Of a DNA stretch of 30,138 nucleotides, positions 8,801 to 17,808 are shown piece by piece. The stretch is from an uncultured Parabacteroides sp. (GTDB lineage: Bacteria; Bacteroidota; Bacteroidia; Bacteroidales; Tannerellaceae). Every line of letters begins with the position of its first letter. Position 1 is the stretch's first letter. Where the stretch lies: contig UQLN01000057.1 of assembly GCA_900541965.1 (NCBI GenBank), positions 1-30,138 on the forward strand, read 5' to 3'. The position numbers were made by a program, and so were the translations under genes. The notes beneath the pieces are model-generated. The model was not told the origin of the DNA. It did not search any database and saw only the letters and a list, made by a program, of their open reading frames with translations.

Positions 8801-11361
8801 ACATTGTCGTTACTTTCCCGTCGACAAAGGGAAGCCGGGCTATTATAAGTATAGAGAACGGAACCCGTCTGCTTTCTTTGAATGAATATAACTGCAATGA
8901 CCAGGAAACGACTGTGAAGATAAAAGCGACTCCGGACATGCAGCCGAATGCCTATGTTTACATTACTTTATTGCAACCGCATGGGATGACGAAGAACGAC
9001 CTTCCAATCCGTATGTATGGGGTGGTGCCGTTTACCGTAACATCTCCGGAAAGCCGTCTTACCCCGGTTATCCGGATGGCGGATGAGATTAAGCCGGAAA
9101 GCAAGTATGAGGTGACCGTTTCCGAAAAAAACGGAAAAGAGATGGCTTATACGCTTGCTATCGTAGATGAAGGTTTGTTGGATTTAACCCGCTTCCAGAC
9201 TCCTGACCCCTGGAAAGCGTTCAATGCCCGTGAAGCATTAGGGGTTAGTACATGGGACTTATATAATTATGTATTGGGTGCTTATGGCGGACGTATAGAA
9301 CAAATGTTCAGCATCGGTGGCGATGAGGCATTGAACAGAGGGCCGAAAGCGATAGTGAACCGTTTCAAGCCGGTTGTGCAGTTCGATGGTCCGTTCCTTT
9401 TGAAAAAAGGAGAAAAGAAACGCCATTCTTATCAGATGCCGAACTATAATGGCAGGGTGAGGGTAATGGTTGTTGCAGGAAATGGCAGCGCTTACGGAGA
9501 TGCTGATAAGTCCGTGTTTGTCCGTAAACCGGTCATGTTGCTGGGTACTTTGCCACGCGTAATTGGTATCGGTGAAGAAATGGTGGTGCCAGCTACTGTA
9601 TTTGCGACAGAAGAAGGAATAGGAGATGTACAGGTTTCTATTGCCTGCTCTTCTAATATGGAAGTGGTAGGAAGTGCGAACCAGGAATTGAATTTCCAAA
9701 CCAAAGGGGATAAAGAAGCCTTGTTCCGTATTCGCGTAAAAGATAAACCCGGTGCAGGAAAGGTTACGATTACTGCTACGGGAAAAGGGGAAAAGTCCGT
9801 ATATGAAACAGATATCGAAATTCGTAGTGTGAGTCGCCCGCAAGTGAAGGTTATGCCGGTAACGCTGGAACCGGGCAAATCCTGGAAAGAAACGGTCAGA
9901 ATGCCGGGGCTGGACGGTACAAATTCTCTGACTTTGGAAATGTCGGATGTGGAACCGATTAATCTATCGACCCGTCTGTCCTATTTGTTGGGATATCCGC
10001 ATGGTTGTGTGGAACAGATCACATCCAAAGGTTTCCCGCAACTTTATCTGAAAGAGTTTGCCGCATTGACGAAAGAACAGGAACTGTCTACGGAAGATGC
10101 TGTGAAGGAAGTGATACGCCGCCTTCGTTCTTATCAAACTGTAGATGGTGCTTTTTCTTATTGGCCGGGAGGTACGAGCAGCAATGCCTGGGGAACCGTG
10201 TATGCTACTCATTTCTTATTATCGGCGGAAGCGAAAGGATATTTAATCCCGGATGCTATGAAACGGAATGTATTGAATAATTTACGCCGGGTGGCCCGCG
10301 ACTGGAAACCTGTTCAGTCGTATTACTCCCGTTCGGAGGAAATGACGCAGGCTTACCGTCTGTTTGTTCTGGCAAAGGCCGGTTCTCCGGAAGTAGGAGC
10401 GATGAACCGTCTGAAAGAAACCAAGTCGTTAGCTCCGATGAGCCGCTGGTTGCTGGCCGCCGGTTATGCGTTAGTCGGACGTCCTGATGTGTCAAATGCA
10501 TTAATAGAGAAGACTACGGCTTTGAAGACGGATTATTCCGGATATGACGAAACCTTTGGTAGCAATACCCGCGATCAGGCTATCCGCTTAATAACACTTT
10601 GTCTGTTAAATAATGGCAAGGAGGCGGCTATTCTGGCAAATGATTTGTCTAAAGCTCTTTCCTCAGATGATTGGATGAGTACCCAGACAACTGCTTTTGC
10701 ATTGGTTGGGCTTTCCGATTATGTGCATAAATATAAGGTAGCAGGAGATATGGATTTCTCGTATACTTGTGGCAATAAGTCGGAAAAGATAACCACAGCT
10801 AAAAACGTATGGACGGGGAATTTACTTTCCAAAGCGGCTTCATCCGCATCTCTTGAAATAAAGAATACAGGTAAATCGACTTTGTTCGCCCGTGTTATTA
10901 CCGAAGGTATTCCGGCACAAGGTGAAGAAAAGGCTTATTCCAATGGATTATCGTTGGCCGTTAGCTATATGGACCAGTCCGGTCGTCCGGTAGATGTAGC
11001 GGACTTGCCCCAGGGAACGAATTTTATGGCTGTTATAACAGTTATGAATCCATCTCCGCGAACTTATGAGAATCTGGCTCTTACGGAAATCTTCCCGGCT
11101 GGTTGGGAAATTTTGAATACCCGCTTCCTGAATGAAGGAGCGACAGATACCAAGGCTGTAGGCGTAAGTTATCAGGATATCCGGGATGACAGGGTGTATA
11201 GTTACATCGACCGTCTGCCGGCAGGTAAGCAGGTAACCGTAAAGATTAATCTTTGTGCGGTATATCCGGGTCGTTTCTATCTGCCTCCGGTTTATTGTGA
11301 AGCTATGTACGACCATTTGGTACGGGCAAATACCGAAGGGAAAAATGTGGAAGTGAAGTAG
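5824..11361 (+). CDS. Bacterial alpha-2-macroglobulin lipoprotein (thioester-containing protease trap)
   Basis: 1845 residues, larger than E. coli YfhM (about 1650) and typical of Bacteroidetes members. The signal peptide ends in a lipobox LFTGC, Cys23 (Cys20 if Met4 is the start; MKKYLYLL from Met4 is the more usual opening). Strings of macroglobulin beta domains follow, with the hallmark YGDRGVWRPGD at 619-629, a VDEGLLDLTRFQTPDPW segment near 1115, and the thioester site GCVEQ with Cys1395 and Gln1398 (codons 10006-10017), followed by an alpha-helical toroid-like region. Family knowledge: periplasmic A2M traps invading proteases through the thioester, protecting the cell when the wall is breached, while PBP1C next door repairs the wall. 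The genes are divergent here rather than co-transcribed. The thioester is intact, so trapping should be covalent. Confidence 0.94.
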   Translation: MDSMKKYLYLLCSFYLISLFTGCNSSSGGDEELMFNPYVEAFTSGKISRYTPVYLIFNQEIPAEKIKETDLDKLIRIKPELPGKFSFENNRTIKFKPTKALDRNTTYKVSADLSKWFDVEGKEKEFSFSFSTLPLLVRGNLYAMDVNKKNENGYDVVCSLFTSDKETPETVESLIRFSEKADATWEHSQDGKKHQVTLQNIQAGADGARPFAVSIAQNKQRVPEGELFSVDIPGMNDFSVYDIQYVAEPERFVEVTFTKLLDAAQDMEGLAYISGNKSGSVNVNGNKLRLYPDAQRTGAMNIHLSKNIRSKSGLVLKDNVVKQIEVNKDLPAVRFTGEGVIIPQSTQLLVPFQAVYLRGVVVRVIKILEQNIGQFLQTNDLDGQSDLMRVGRLVARKTIFLDDDATQDLSKWNTYAIDLKQLIDLEPGAIYRVELSSDKDLSAYPCEGQEKPSKEQILAEDEIKFREESSRFDEGGYFYNSGLDWSDYNYMERNDPCSNSYYFNISTGKNVLATNLGLMAMSGEDNEMTVLVHNLLNTEPERNVRVVAYNYQNQQLGSGLTNDKGQVTLPLKNGKPFYVIASRGVERSYLRVDGGSALSLSSFDVSGEVVQKGIKGFIYGDRGVWRPGDTLHLSFMLNDRSGKLPANHPVVMELYNPLNQLYLRKTQTQSELGLYTFDMPTEPDAPTGAWNVNVNVGGVSFSKRLRIETIKPNRLKINLSMPEKVLLRGEPLDADLHVAWLQGAVARNLKYDIQGTFISATTTFDGFKNFCFDDPSKVFNTEESKLISGTTNEIGDATVKARFEVGSSAPGMLLANFVTRVFEESGDFSIDASRMLYSPYKRYAGIHSPQVGKKQLNTDKAYSYEVASVDYKGQPVANTEIEVKVYKIYWYWWWSSDNSMLANYVSDSYNKPIKEFTVRTGENGLTTFPLMFDADDWGSYFISVKDKGTNHSSGIVSYFDWPDSEGRRDANGSSSANMLMFKTDKDNYAPGENIVVTFPSTKGSRAIISIENGTRLLSLNEYNCNDQETTVKIKATPDMQPNAYVYITLLQPHGMTKNDLPIRMYGVVPFTVTSPESRLTPVIRMADEIKPESKYEVTVSEKNGKEMAYTLAIVDEGLLDLTRFQTPDPWKAFNAREALGVSTWDLYNYVLGAYGGRIEQMFSIGGDEALNRGPKAIVNRFKPVVQFDGPFLLKKGEKKRHSYQMPNYNGRVRVMVVAGNGSAYGDADKSVFVRKPVMLLGTLPRVIGIGEEMVVPATVFATEEGIGDVQVSIACSSNMEVVGSANQELNFQTKGDKEALFRIRVKDKPGAGKVTITATGKGEKSVYETDIEIRSVSRPQVKVMPVTLEPGKSWKETVRMPGLDGTNSLTLEMSDVEPINLSTRLSYLLGYPHGCVEQITSKGFPQLYLKEFAALTKEQELSTEDAVKEVIRRLRSYQTVDGAFSYWPGGTSSNAWGTVYATHFLLSAEAKGYLIPDAMKRNVLNNLRRVARDWKPVQSYYSRSEEMTQAYRLFVLAKAGSPEVGAMNRLKETKSLAPMSRWLLAAGYALVGRPDVSNALIEKTTALKTDYSGYDETFGSNTRDQAIRLITLCLLNNGKEAAILANDLSKALSSDDWMSTQTTAFALVGLSDYVHKYKVAGDMDFSYTCGNKSEKITTAKNVWTGNLLSKAASSASLEIKNTGKSTLFARVITEGIPAQGEEKAYSNGLSLAVSYMDQSGRPVDVADLPQGTNFMAVITVMNPSPRTYENLALTEIFPAGWEILNTRFLNEGATDTKAVGVSYQDIRDDRVYSYIDRLPAGKQVTVKINLCAVYPGRFYLPPVYCEAMYDHLVRANTEGKNVEVK

Positions 11362-11393
11362 AATCCGGGAACATCTCAGGCACATAAGTTTTG

Positions 11394-11431
11394 TGTCTAA
11401 AATTTGTACAGCAGTGTCTAATTTTTAGACA
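11394..11431 (+). promoter_or_regulatory. Two tandem 17-bp dyads, candidate enhancer sites
   Basis: TGTCTAAAATTTGTACA (11394-11410) and TGTCTAATTTTTAGACA (11415-11431) are the same length, share TGTCTAA and the ending ACA, and have centres 21 bp apart, two helical turns. The second sits in a perfect 12-bp inverted repeat (11410-11436). They lie about 90-110 bp upstream of the start site predicted by the sigma-54-like promoter at 11486-11501, the usual place for NtrC-type activator sites. The 11410-11436 hairpin could also help terminate the alpha-2-macroglobulin transcript, though only a weak, interrupted U run follows. Confidence 0.55.
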
Positions 11432-11485
11432 CTGCTTGTTGTATGATATATTTTTATCTGGTTTATTTTTAGTCTGTTAAGTGTA

Positions 11486-11501
11486 TTGGCACACTATTTG
11501 A
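11486..11501 (+). promoter_or_regulatory. Sigma-54-type -24/-12 promoter
   Basis: TTGGCACACTATTTGA matches the RpoN consensus TTGGCACg-N4-TTGC with correct spacing: GG at 11488-11489 (-25/-24) and G/A at 11500-11501 where GC is usual (-13/-12). The one clear deviation is A for the final C. Transcription would start near 11513, about 60 nt before the permease ATG at 11573. A possible primary-sigma box, TAGCTTTG at 11515-11522, lies just downstream but lacks a well-spaced -33. Confidence 0.58.
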
Positions 11502-11572
11502 ATTAAGAAAGGTATAGCTTTGTTTTTCAAAGGTTGGAATTAGTTGTATGTTTCTTGAAACAGATAAAATAT

Positions 11573-13933
11573 ATGAAAACAATCATTCGTAATTTCCTAA
11601 GTGTGCTGAGGCGGTTCAAAATGGCGACGCTGTTGAATATCGCAGGATTGTCGGTTGCATTTGCCGCTTTTACCATTATTCTGGTTCAGATTAACTTTGA
11701 GCGGAATTTTGACCGTTGTTACTCGACTTCCGAAAGAATATACCGGATGGATTTGGTTGAACCGGGTACTTTCTCGACTATTTTGCCACGTGCTTTTATT
11801 GAGGCTGCCATCCAGTCGTCGCCACATATCGAAGCGGGGACACTTATCAATCCTTTTATAGCGCCTGTCTATTTCTCTGTAACGGAGAATGGAGAGAAAC
11901 GGGGATTCAGGGAGACCATACAGACTTGTCACCCGGATTTTACGAAAGTGTTCGATATTCCTATAGTTGAGGGTGATGCGAACTGTTTGCATGAACCGGA
12001 CAAAGTGATTATTCCACAGAGTCTGGCTCATAAATTGTTTGGTAACCAGCCGGCTGTCGGTAAGTCGATACATGCCGAAGAAGATATCTGGTCGAAGGAG
12101 AGAACGGATTTGACAGTCTGTGCCGTTTACCGTGATTTTCCGGGAAACACTCAGTTACGTAATATTATCTACTCAGCCATAGACCATGAGTTTGCTCTTA
12201 CTAACTTTGGAGCAAGCAATTATTACTGCTTCCTCTTACTGGATGATGCCTCATCCGCACAGAGTGTAACCGATAATTTTAATCAACATTTTGATTTTTC
12301 AAAAATAGATCGTCCCAATCAGAAAATAAAACTGGTTCCGCTGACCGATATCTATTATTTGAATGAAGACCATGATGGCAATATTTTCCGGAGTGGCGAC
12401 TCTGAAGTAGCAATGCTTCTATTGTGGATTGCCATTCTGATTATTGTAGTTGCCGCTATCAACTTTATGAATTTCAGTACGGCACTGACCCCTTTGCGTA
12501 TAAAGAGTATCAATACCCAAAAAGTATTGGGTAGTTCGGATAGCGTGCTTCGTGGGTCTCTGCTTGTGGAGGCTGTTATTATATGTATGTTGAGCTGGTT
12601 GATTAGTCTTTTTATTGTATGGGCACTCAATCAAACCGCTTCTTTGCCATTTATCGAAGCAGATTTGAGTCTTTCCGGTAATCTTCCCGTTCTTTTGCTT
12701 TCGGCTGTAATAGCTCTGTTTACCGGGGTCATAGCAGGAGTTTATCCGGCTTATTACATAACTTCTTTTCCTCCGGCATTGGTTTTGAAAGGTAGTTTCG
12801 GGCTATCGACATCGGGGCGTAAATTGCGTACAACATTAATAGGTATCCAATTTGTCGTTTCCATCATGCTGATTATCAGTGCCTGTTTTATGCGTTTACA
12901 AAATAATTACATGAGAGGTTTCTCATTAGGGTTTGATAAAGACCAGATTGCCATAGTAGATATAGGCGGACAGTTGTATGATGAACATCATGAAACGTAT
13001 GTGAATCGCTTAAAAGATTATCCCGGTATTGAAGATGTAGCATTCTCAATGCAAAAACTTGGTTCCAGGGATGGTTATAGTACCAATGGTAGTAAGTATA
13101 AGGAAAAACAATTCCAATATTTTCAGTTAGTCGTTTCTGATAATTTCTTATCGACAATGGGAATACCTGTTACCGAAGGACGAAATTTCCAACATTCGGA
13201 CGCGCAGTCGGAAGACATGTTCTATATCTTTAATGAAACAGCTCGTAAAAGCATGGATATGGATGCCGGCGATTTGTTTGGCGGTTGGGGCGACCGTGTG
13301 GGACGTATTGTCGGTTTTACAGGAAATGTAAAATTTACTTCTCTCCGTCAGGGTGAGAATAATATAGGATTCATGGTGACGAAAGGTTATAGTTTATCTG
13401 TTTCTTATATTCGCCTGAAAGCTGGCACCGATGTGCAGGCAGCCGTAGAGCATATCCGTGAAACGGTGGCTTCCATAGATCCGTCTTTTCCATTTAACAT
13501 CGAATTTTACGATACACTGTTTAATAACTTATACCATCGTGAAGAGAATCTGCGCAGCATGATAACCATGTTTAGCCTGTTGGCTATAATCATCTCTTTG
13601 GTAGGCGTATTTGGCTTGGTAGTATTTGAAACGCAATATCGCCAGAAAGAAATCGGTATCAGGAAAGTGCATGGTGCTACGGTGGGAGAAATTTTGGTAA
13701 TGTTTAATAAAGCTTATATCCGGATTGTTGCGATCTGTTTTGTGTTGGCAGCCCCGGTAGCCTGGTATGGCGTAAAAGTTTGGTTGGAAAGTTTTGCCTA
13801 TAAGACGCCGATGTACTGGTGGGTGTTTGTACTTGCATTTGTAATTGTGTCTGCTATTACAATAGCTACTGTGACTTTCCAGAACTGGAAGGCCGCAAAT
13901 GCAAACCCTGTAGATAGTATAAAGACAGAATAG
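11573..13933 (+). CDS. ABC transporter permease of the MacB/FtsX type, two-module 8-TM form
   Basis: 786 residues from ATG 11573 (MKTIIRNFLSVLRRFK, the usual opening of Bacteroidetes members); a TTG at 11534 would add 13 residues but is unlikely. A first transmembrane helix (NIAGLSVAFAAFTIILVQ) is followed by a periplasmic MacB-type core domain, three helices (LLLWIAILIIVVAAINF; VEAVIICMLSWLISLFIVW; LLLSAVIALFTGVIAGVYP), then a second module with one helix, a second periplasmic domain and three C-terminal helices. QKEIGIRKVHGATVGEIL is the cytoplasmic coupling segment seen in FtsX-family permeases. No ATPase, adaptor or outer membrane gene is adjacent, so the ATPase must be encoded elsewhere. 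Such permeases work as mechanotransmitters in export or lipoprotein handling; the substrate here is unknown. Upstream sites suggest sigma-54 control, and a strong terminator follows, so it is probably monocistronic. Confidence 0.88.
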   Translation: MKTIIRNFLSVLRRFKMATLLNIAGLSVAFAAFTIILVQINFERNFDRCYSTSERIYRMDLVEPGTFSTILPRAFIEAAIQSSPHIEAGTLINPFIAPVYFSVTENGEKRGFRETIQTCHPDFTKVFDIPIVEGDANCLHEPDKVIIPQSLAHKLFGNQPAVGKSIHAEEDIWSKERTDLTVCAVYRDFPGNTQLRNIIYSAIDHEFALTNFGASNYYCFLLLDDASSAQSVTDNFNQHFDFSKIDRPNQKIKLVPLTDIYYLNEDHDGNIFRSGDSEVAMLLLWIAILIIVVAAINFMNFSTALTPLRIKSINTQKVLGSSDSVLRGSLLVEAVIICMLSWLISLFIVWALNQTASLPFIEADLSLSGNLPVLLLSAVIALFTGVIAGVYPAYYITSFPPALVLKGSFGLSTSGRKLRTTLIGIQFVVSIMLIISACFMRLQNNYMRGFSLGFDKDQIAIVDIGGQLYDEHHETYVNRLKDYPGIEDVAFSMQKLGSRDGYSTNGSKYKEKQFQYFQLVVSDNFLSTMGIPVTEGRNFQHSDAQSEDMFYIFNETARKSMDMDAGDLFGGWGDRVGRIVGFTGNVKFTSLRQGENNIGFMVTKGYSLSVSYIRLKAGTDVQAAVEHIRETVASIDPSFPFNIEFYDTLFNNLYHREENLRSMITMFSLLAIIISLVGVFGLVVFETQYRQKEIGIRKVHGATVGEILVMFNKAYIRIVAICFVLAAPVAWYGVKVWLESFAYKTPMYWWVFVLAFVIVSAITIATVTFQNWKAANANPVDSIKTE

Positions 13934-13978
13934 AGACTCAACGAAATAGAATCCCTGGGATTTAAAAGGGGAACTTGG

Positions 13979-14019
13979 ATACTATGTATGATGAATATGT
14001 CATACATAGTATTTTTTTT
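13979..14019 (+). terminator. Intrinsic terminator after the ABC permease
   Basis: ATACTATGTATGA (13979-13991) and TCATACATAGTAT (14000-14012) form a perfect 13-bp stem with an 8-nt loop, followed by an uninterrupted run of eight T (14012-14019). Confidence 0.9.
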
Positions 14020-14739
14020 GCGGATAACCGGACCGTGTGATTAGACTTCAATTGAATTATAACGTTTGTGGAATATTGGGGGAGAAATATACCATAGTTT
14101 TTACAGAACTATTTCGATTATATAGATATGTTAATCCAGAGTAACCATCTCTACAAATAAAGGTTAATAACAACTCTGATTTTTAATATCGGACACAAAA
14201 ATAAATAAAATATTTTAATCAAGGGTGTGAAAAGTAAAAAAAATCAACAAAATTTTAATAGAGGACCTTGTGAAATATTTAATTTCTGCATTCTAATTTA
14301 CCTTATAAATGCTACCGGAACCGATGAATGGTATTTCTCTTTTTGCACAAACCCGACATATGTTTTTGATTATTAGTAGTATAGCCCTGTTGATTTCTGA
14401 ATAATAGGAAAAAGGATTAGGTTCTGTAAAGACTGAGGCTATTTCTAATTGCCTGTTTGTTAGTGTTTTTTAATGCAGATTAAATGTAATGAATACTTTT
14501 TCACGAAGAAAGATAAACTTAAATATACAGGACGGCACTTAGCTGTCATATTTGGATGTGTGAATTTAATTCTTGCCGGATATGATAAAGGAGATAAATA
14601 AAATTATAATGTCTAATTAAAAAGGGAAAGCCTATGATATATGGTGATAGATGAAATTTTGTGATGAAAAAGATTCAAGCCTGTAGGCTGAATCCTACTA
14701 CTTAGAAAACTCTTATTATTAACTTTTATATGATAATAC
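14020..14739. other. Long AT-rich region upstream of susC with a leader hairpin
   Basis: About 720 bp without a credible gene. No full TTTG/TAnnTTTG pair at proper spacing was found; CATATTTG at 14547-14554 is the nearest -7 match but has no -33. A short hairpin lies just upstream of susC: GATTCA-a-GCC (14672-14681) against GGC-TGAATC (14686-14694), with one bulged A and a tight loop. Its position, 45 nt before the susC ATG, suggests a leader structure. No regulator gene for the SusCD operon is present. Confidence 0.4.
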
Positions 14740-17700
14740 ATGAAAATGCAACAAAAAAAGATTGGTGACATTCCTTTGAAATGGAATAGTCCTATGTCTC
14801 GCGTGGCCCATGTTACTTGTGGGTTACTAATCTGTTTGTCAACAGGTACTTTTGCAGCAAATGAGAATGCAAAATTGTTAACTGAAAATCGAATTGAAAG
14901 TGTTTCTCCGGACCAGGTAGGGAAAACGATTACTGTTACTGTTTCTGATGCAATGGGCCCGGTGATCGGGGCGAACGTTGTAGTGAAAGGAACAACAAAC
15001 GGAAACATTTCCGATATGAACGGAAAAGTTGTTTTGAAGGATGTTCCAAACAATGCAACCCTTGTTATTTCATACATCGGCTATGTTACTCAGGAAGTAA
15101 AAGCAGGTAATCAGAAGTCTATTCATGTAACAATGGCGGAAGATACCCAGGCGTTAAGTGAAGTTGTTGTGGTCGGGTACGGTACATTGGATAAAAAACA
15201 GGTGACAAGTGCTGTTACTTCATTATCTGCCGACGACTTGACAGTCGGTGTAAGTGGTTCGGATATTTCTACCGCTTTGCAAGGTAAAATCGGCGGCTTG
15301 GTTATGATAAACAATGGCGACCCGAATGCTTCGACAACCTTCCAGTTACGTGGTATGACTTCCGTAAAAGCCGGAAAATCCCCTCTTATCGTAATCGACG
15401 GTTTCCCCGGAGGCGATATCCGTTCTTTGAACCAAAGTGATATTAAATCCATAGATGTGTTGAAAGATGCTTCTGCCGGAGCAATCTACGGTACACGTGC
15501 CGCCTCGGGTGTAATATTGATTACAACGAAGAATGGTGCGAATACAGATGGCAAGGTGAAAATGACCTATAATGCCGAGTTGCGTAAACGCCAGGCGTTC
15601 GGTAAACCGAAAATGCTATCTGCAGCCGAATATGTAGAGCACAATGTGGGTATCGATTATGGTGACGATGTAGACTGGTGGGACGAACTTTTGCAAAAAG
15701 ACAATTTTTCACAGAAACATAACCTCACTCTGGAAGCCGGTACGGAAAAAGCACAGATTTATACCTCTCTGTTTTATGAAGACAACGATGGTATCTCCAT
15801 CAATAACTCCCGTAAGGACTTCGGAGGACGTGTTAATTCAAATTTCAAACTGTTCGACGATTGGTTGGAAATACGTGCAAATGTAGATTATCGCCAAGCC
15901 GACCGAAATAATAACTTCCCGAACTTCCAGCAAGCTCTGCGTAACAATCCGACGCGCTCTCCGTATGATCCCGAAAGTGAAACGGGGCTGAATGTATGGA
16001 CAAACGAATCACTCGATTATAACGTTGTAGCGGACGCCCGTCTGAGTACGTATGAAGGATTGGATAAATGGTTCAAACCGGAAGCAACGATTAAGTTGAA
16101 CATTAAAGCTGTTCCGGGCTTGTCTGTACAACAGGTAGTCGGTTATGAGAACCGCCAGTGGGAATATCATTATTTCCGTTCTAAAAATCATCGTGACGAA
16201 ATTAATAATTCCCGGAAAGGATATGCTAAGCTGGAGTTCAGCAAGACCGAATTCCTGACTTCAGAAGGCTTTGCTACTTATATCAAAGAATTTAAAGGCG
16301 GACATAACCTGAACGTAGTAGGTGGTTATTCTTATTTTGAAAAGAACAATGAGAATTTCTATGCTGAAAATTATAACTTCCCGGTAGACGGTGTTAAGTA
16401 TTGGGATATAGGTGCAGGAACCTACCTGAGTGATGGTAAAGCCGGAATGGGCTCAGGCAAAGGTATTACCGAACGTCTGTTCTCCTTGTTTGCCCGTGCG
16501 AACTATTCTTATCAGGATAAATATATGTTGATGGCCTCTATCCGTCATGAAGGGTCTTCAAAGTTTGCAGTAGATAACCGTTGGGCTAATTTCTGGGCAC
16601 TATCTGCAGGTTGGCGTATCTCGAATGAAGACTTTATGAAAGACATCAAGTGGATTGATGACCTGAAAGTCCGCTTCGGTTATGGTGTAACCGGTAATAA
16701 TGATTTCGGCGCCGACTATACCGCCAACACATTATCATCCGACCAGGACTGGATGCTTCCGAACGGCCAATGGGCGAAGAGTTATGGTAAATCCAAGAAT
16801 CTGAACCTGCAATTGGGTTGGGAAGAAAAGAAAGAGTGGGACTTGGGTATCGATTATGCATTCCTCGATAACCGTCTGTATGGTAAGTTCGACTATTATC
16901 GTCGTAAGATTGATAATATGCTTTATGAAATTAAAGTGCCTCAGCCTCCGTATCCACAGGGAAGTATGTGGAAGAATATCGGAAGCATGGAAAGTAAAGG
17001 TTGGGAATTTGAAGTTGGCGGCGATATCATTCGTTCAAAAGATTTCACATGGAGTACAAACCTGAACCTGAGCCATAACACGGCAAAAATCCTGACGATG
17101 TCCGGTGATAATACCTATTTAAGTGCAGCAGGTTTCCCGTCTCCGGGTAGCCCGGGTGACGCTCACCGCCTTGAAGCCGGCACGACGATCGGTAGTTTCT
17201 ATATCTACCAGTTCGCCGGTTTCGATGACAAAGGTAACTTCTTATTATATAATAAAGACGGAGAAGTTATTCCGGCAAGTGATAAGGTAGAGCAGGACAG
17301 ACGCTATATCGGCAATTATATGCCAAAAGTTATTCTGGGTTGGAACCATACCCTTGTTTACAAGAACTGGGATTTAGGTATTAACCTGCGTAGTTGGTTG
17401 GATTTCGATGTTTACAATACTGTAGATATGTATTTCGGCATTCAGGGGATAGACAACTGTAATGTATTGAAAGAAGCATACGGTAAATTCGACCATATCC
17501 GCGGAGAAAAACAACAATGCGACTACTATCTGCAAGACGGTTCTTTCCTGAAAATCGATGCAATTACATTAGGTTATACGCTTCCTTTGAGAAAGTATAC
17601 GAAATATGTAAACCAACTGCGCGTTTATGGTACGGTGCACAACGTTGCAACTATCACAGGCTATACAGGTATCAATCCGGAAGTGAATGTATCCGGATGG

Positions 17701-17778
17701 GATGGTGGTATCGACTGGTTTACGGGTCTTTATCCTCAGGTTCGTACCTATACGTTAGGTATTCAGGTTAGTTTCTAA
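14740..17778 (+). CDS. SusC/RagA-type TonB-dependent outer membrane transporter
   Basis: 1012 residues, normal for SusC. After the signal region (about 1-40, ending near TFAA) comes a CarboxypepD_reg-like beta domain (about 62-135: TVTVSDAMGPVIGANVVVKGT ... LVISYIGYVTQE), a TonB-interaction segment EVVVVGYGT (141-149), the plug (about 150-265; FQLRGMTS, SPLIVIDGFPGGDI, IKSIDVLKDASAGAIYGTRAASGVILITTK) and then the 22-strand barrel ending in an aromatic YTLGIQVSF. There is no STN domain, so no direct trans-envelope sigma signalling is expected. It forms an outer membrane channel lidded by the SusD 30 bp downstream and energised by TonB. The substrate cannot be told: no glycoside hydrolase or peptidase is adjacent. 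An upstream in-frame start is not evident; MKMQQKK is adopted. Confidence 0.96.
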   Translation: MKMQQKKIGDIPLKWNSPMSRVAHVTCGLLICLSTGTFAANENAKLLTENRIESVSPDQVGKTITVTVSDAMGPVIGANVVVKGTTNGNISDMNGKVVLKDVPNNATLVISYIGYVTQEVKAGNQKSIHVTMAEDTQALSEVVVVGYGTLDKKQVTSAVTSLSADDLTVGVSGSDISTALQGKIGGLVMINNGDPNASTTFQLRGMTSVKAGKSPLIVIDGFPGGDIRSLNQSDIKSIDVLKDASAGAIYGTRAASGVILITTKNGANTDGKVKMTYNAELRKRQAFGKPKMLSAAEYVEHNVGIDYGDDVDWWDELLQKDNFSQKHNLTLEAGTEKAQIYTSLFYEDNDGISINNSRKDFGGRVNSNFKLFDDWLEIRANVDYRQADRNNNFPNFQQALRNNPTRSPYDPESETGLNVWTNESLDYNVVADARLSTYEGLDKWFKPEATIKLNIKAVPGLSVQQVVGYENRQWEYHYFRSKNHRDEINNSRKGYAKLEFSKTEFLTSEGFATYIKEFKGGHNLNVVGGYSYFEKNNENFYAENYNFPVDGVKYWDIGAGTYLSDGKAGMGSGKGITERLFSLFARANYSYQDKYMLMASIRHEGSSKFAVDNRWANFWALSAGWRISNEDFMKDIKWIDDLKVRFGYGVTGNNDFGADYTANTLSSDQDWMLPNGQWAKSYGKSKNLNLQLGWEEKKEWDLGIDYAFLDNRLYGKFDYYRRKIDNMLYEIKVPQPPYPQGSMWKNIGSMESKGWEFEVGGDIIRSKDFTWSTNLNLSHNTAKILTMSGDNTYLSAAGFPSPGSPGDAHRLEAGTTIGSFYIYQFAGFDDKGNFLLYNKDGEVIPASDKVEQDRRYIGNYMPKVILGWNHTLVYKNWDLGINLRSWLDFDVYNTVDMYFGIQGIDNCNVLKEAYGKFDHIRGEKQQCDYYLQDGSFLKIDAITLGYTLPLRKYTKYVNQLRVYGTVHNVATITGYTGINPEVNVSGWDGGIDWFTGLYPQVRTYTLGIQVSF

Positions 17779-17808
17779 TTGGTTGGACATAAAAGTAAAT
17801 AGCTAAAA

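Noticed and set aside
11410..11436. 12-bp inverted repeat as a simple terminator of the alpha-2-macroglobulin gene
   Set aside because: The following T run is weak and interrupted, and the repeat matches a second dyad 21 bp away; a regulatory site fits better, though a double role is possible.
11534..11572. TTG start giving 13 extra residues on the ABC permease
   Set aside because: The conserved family N-terminus begins at ATG 11573.
14533..14548. GGCAC near susC as another sigma-54 promoter
   Set aside because: CGGCACTTAGCTGTCA lacks TTG at the correct -12 distance.
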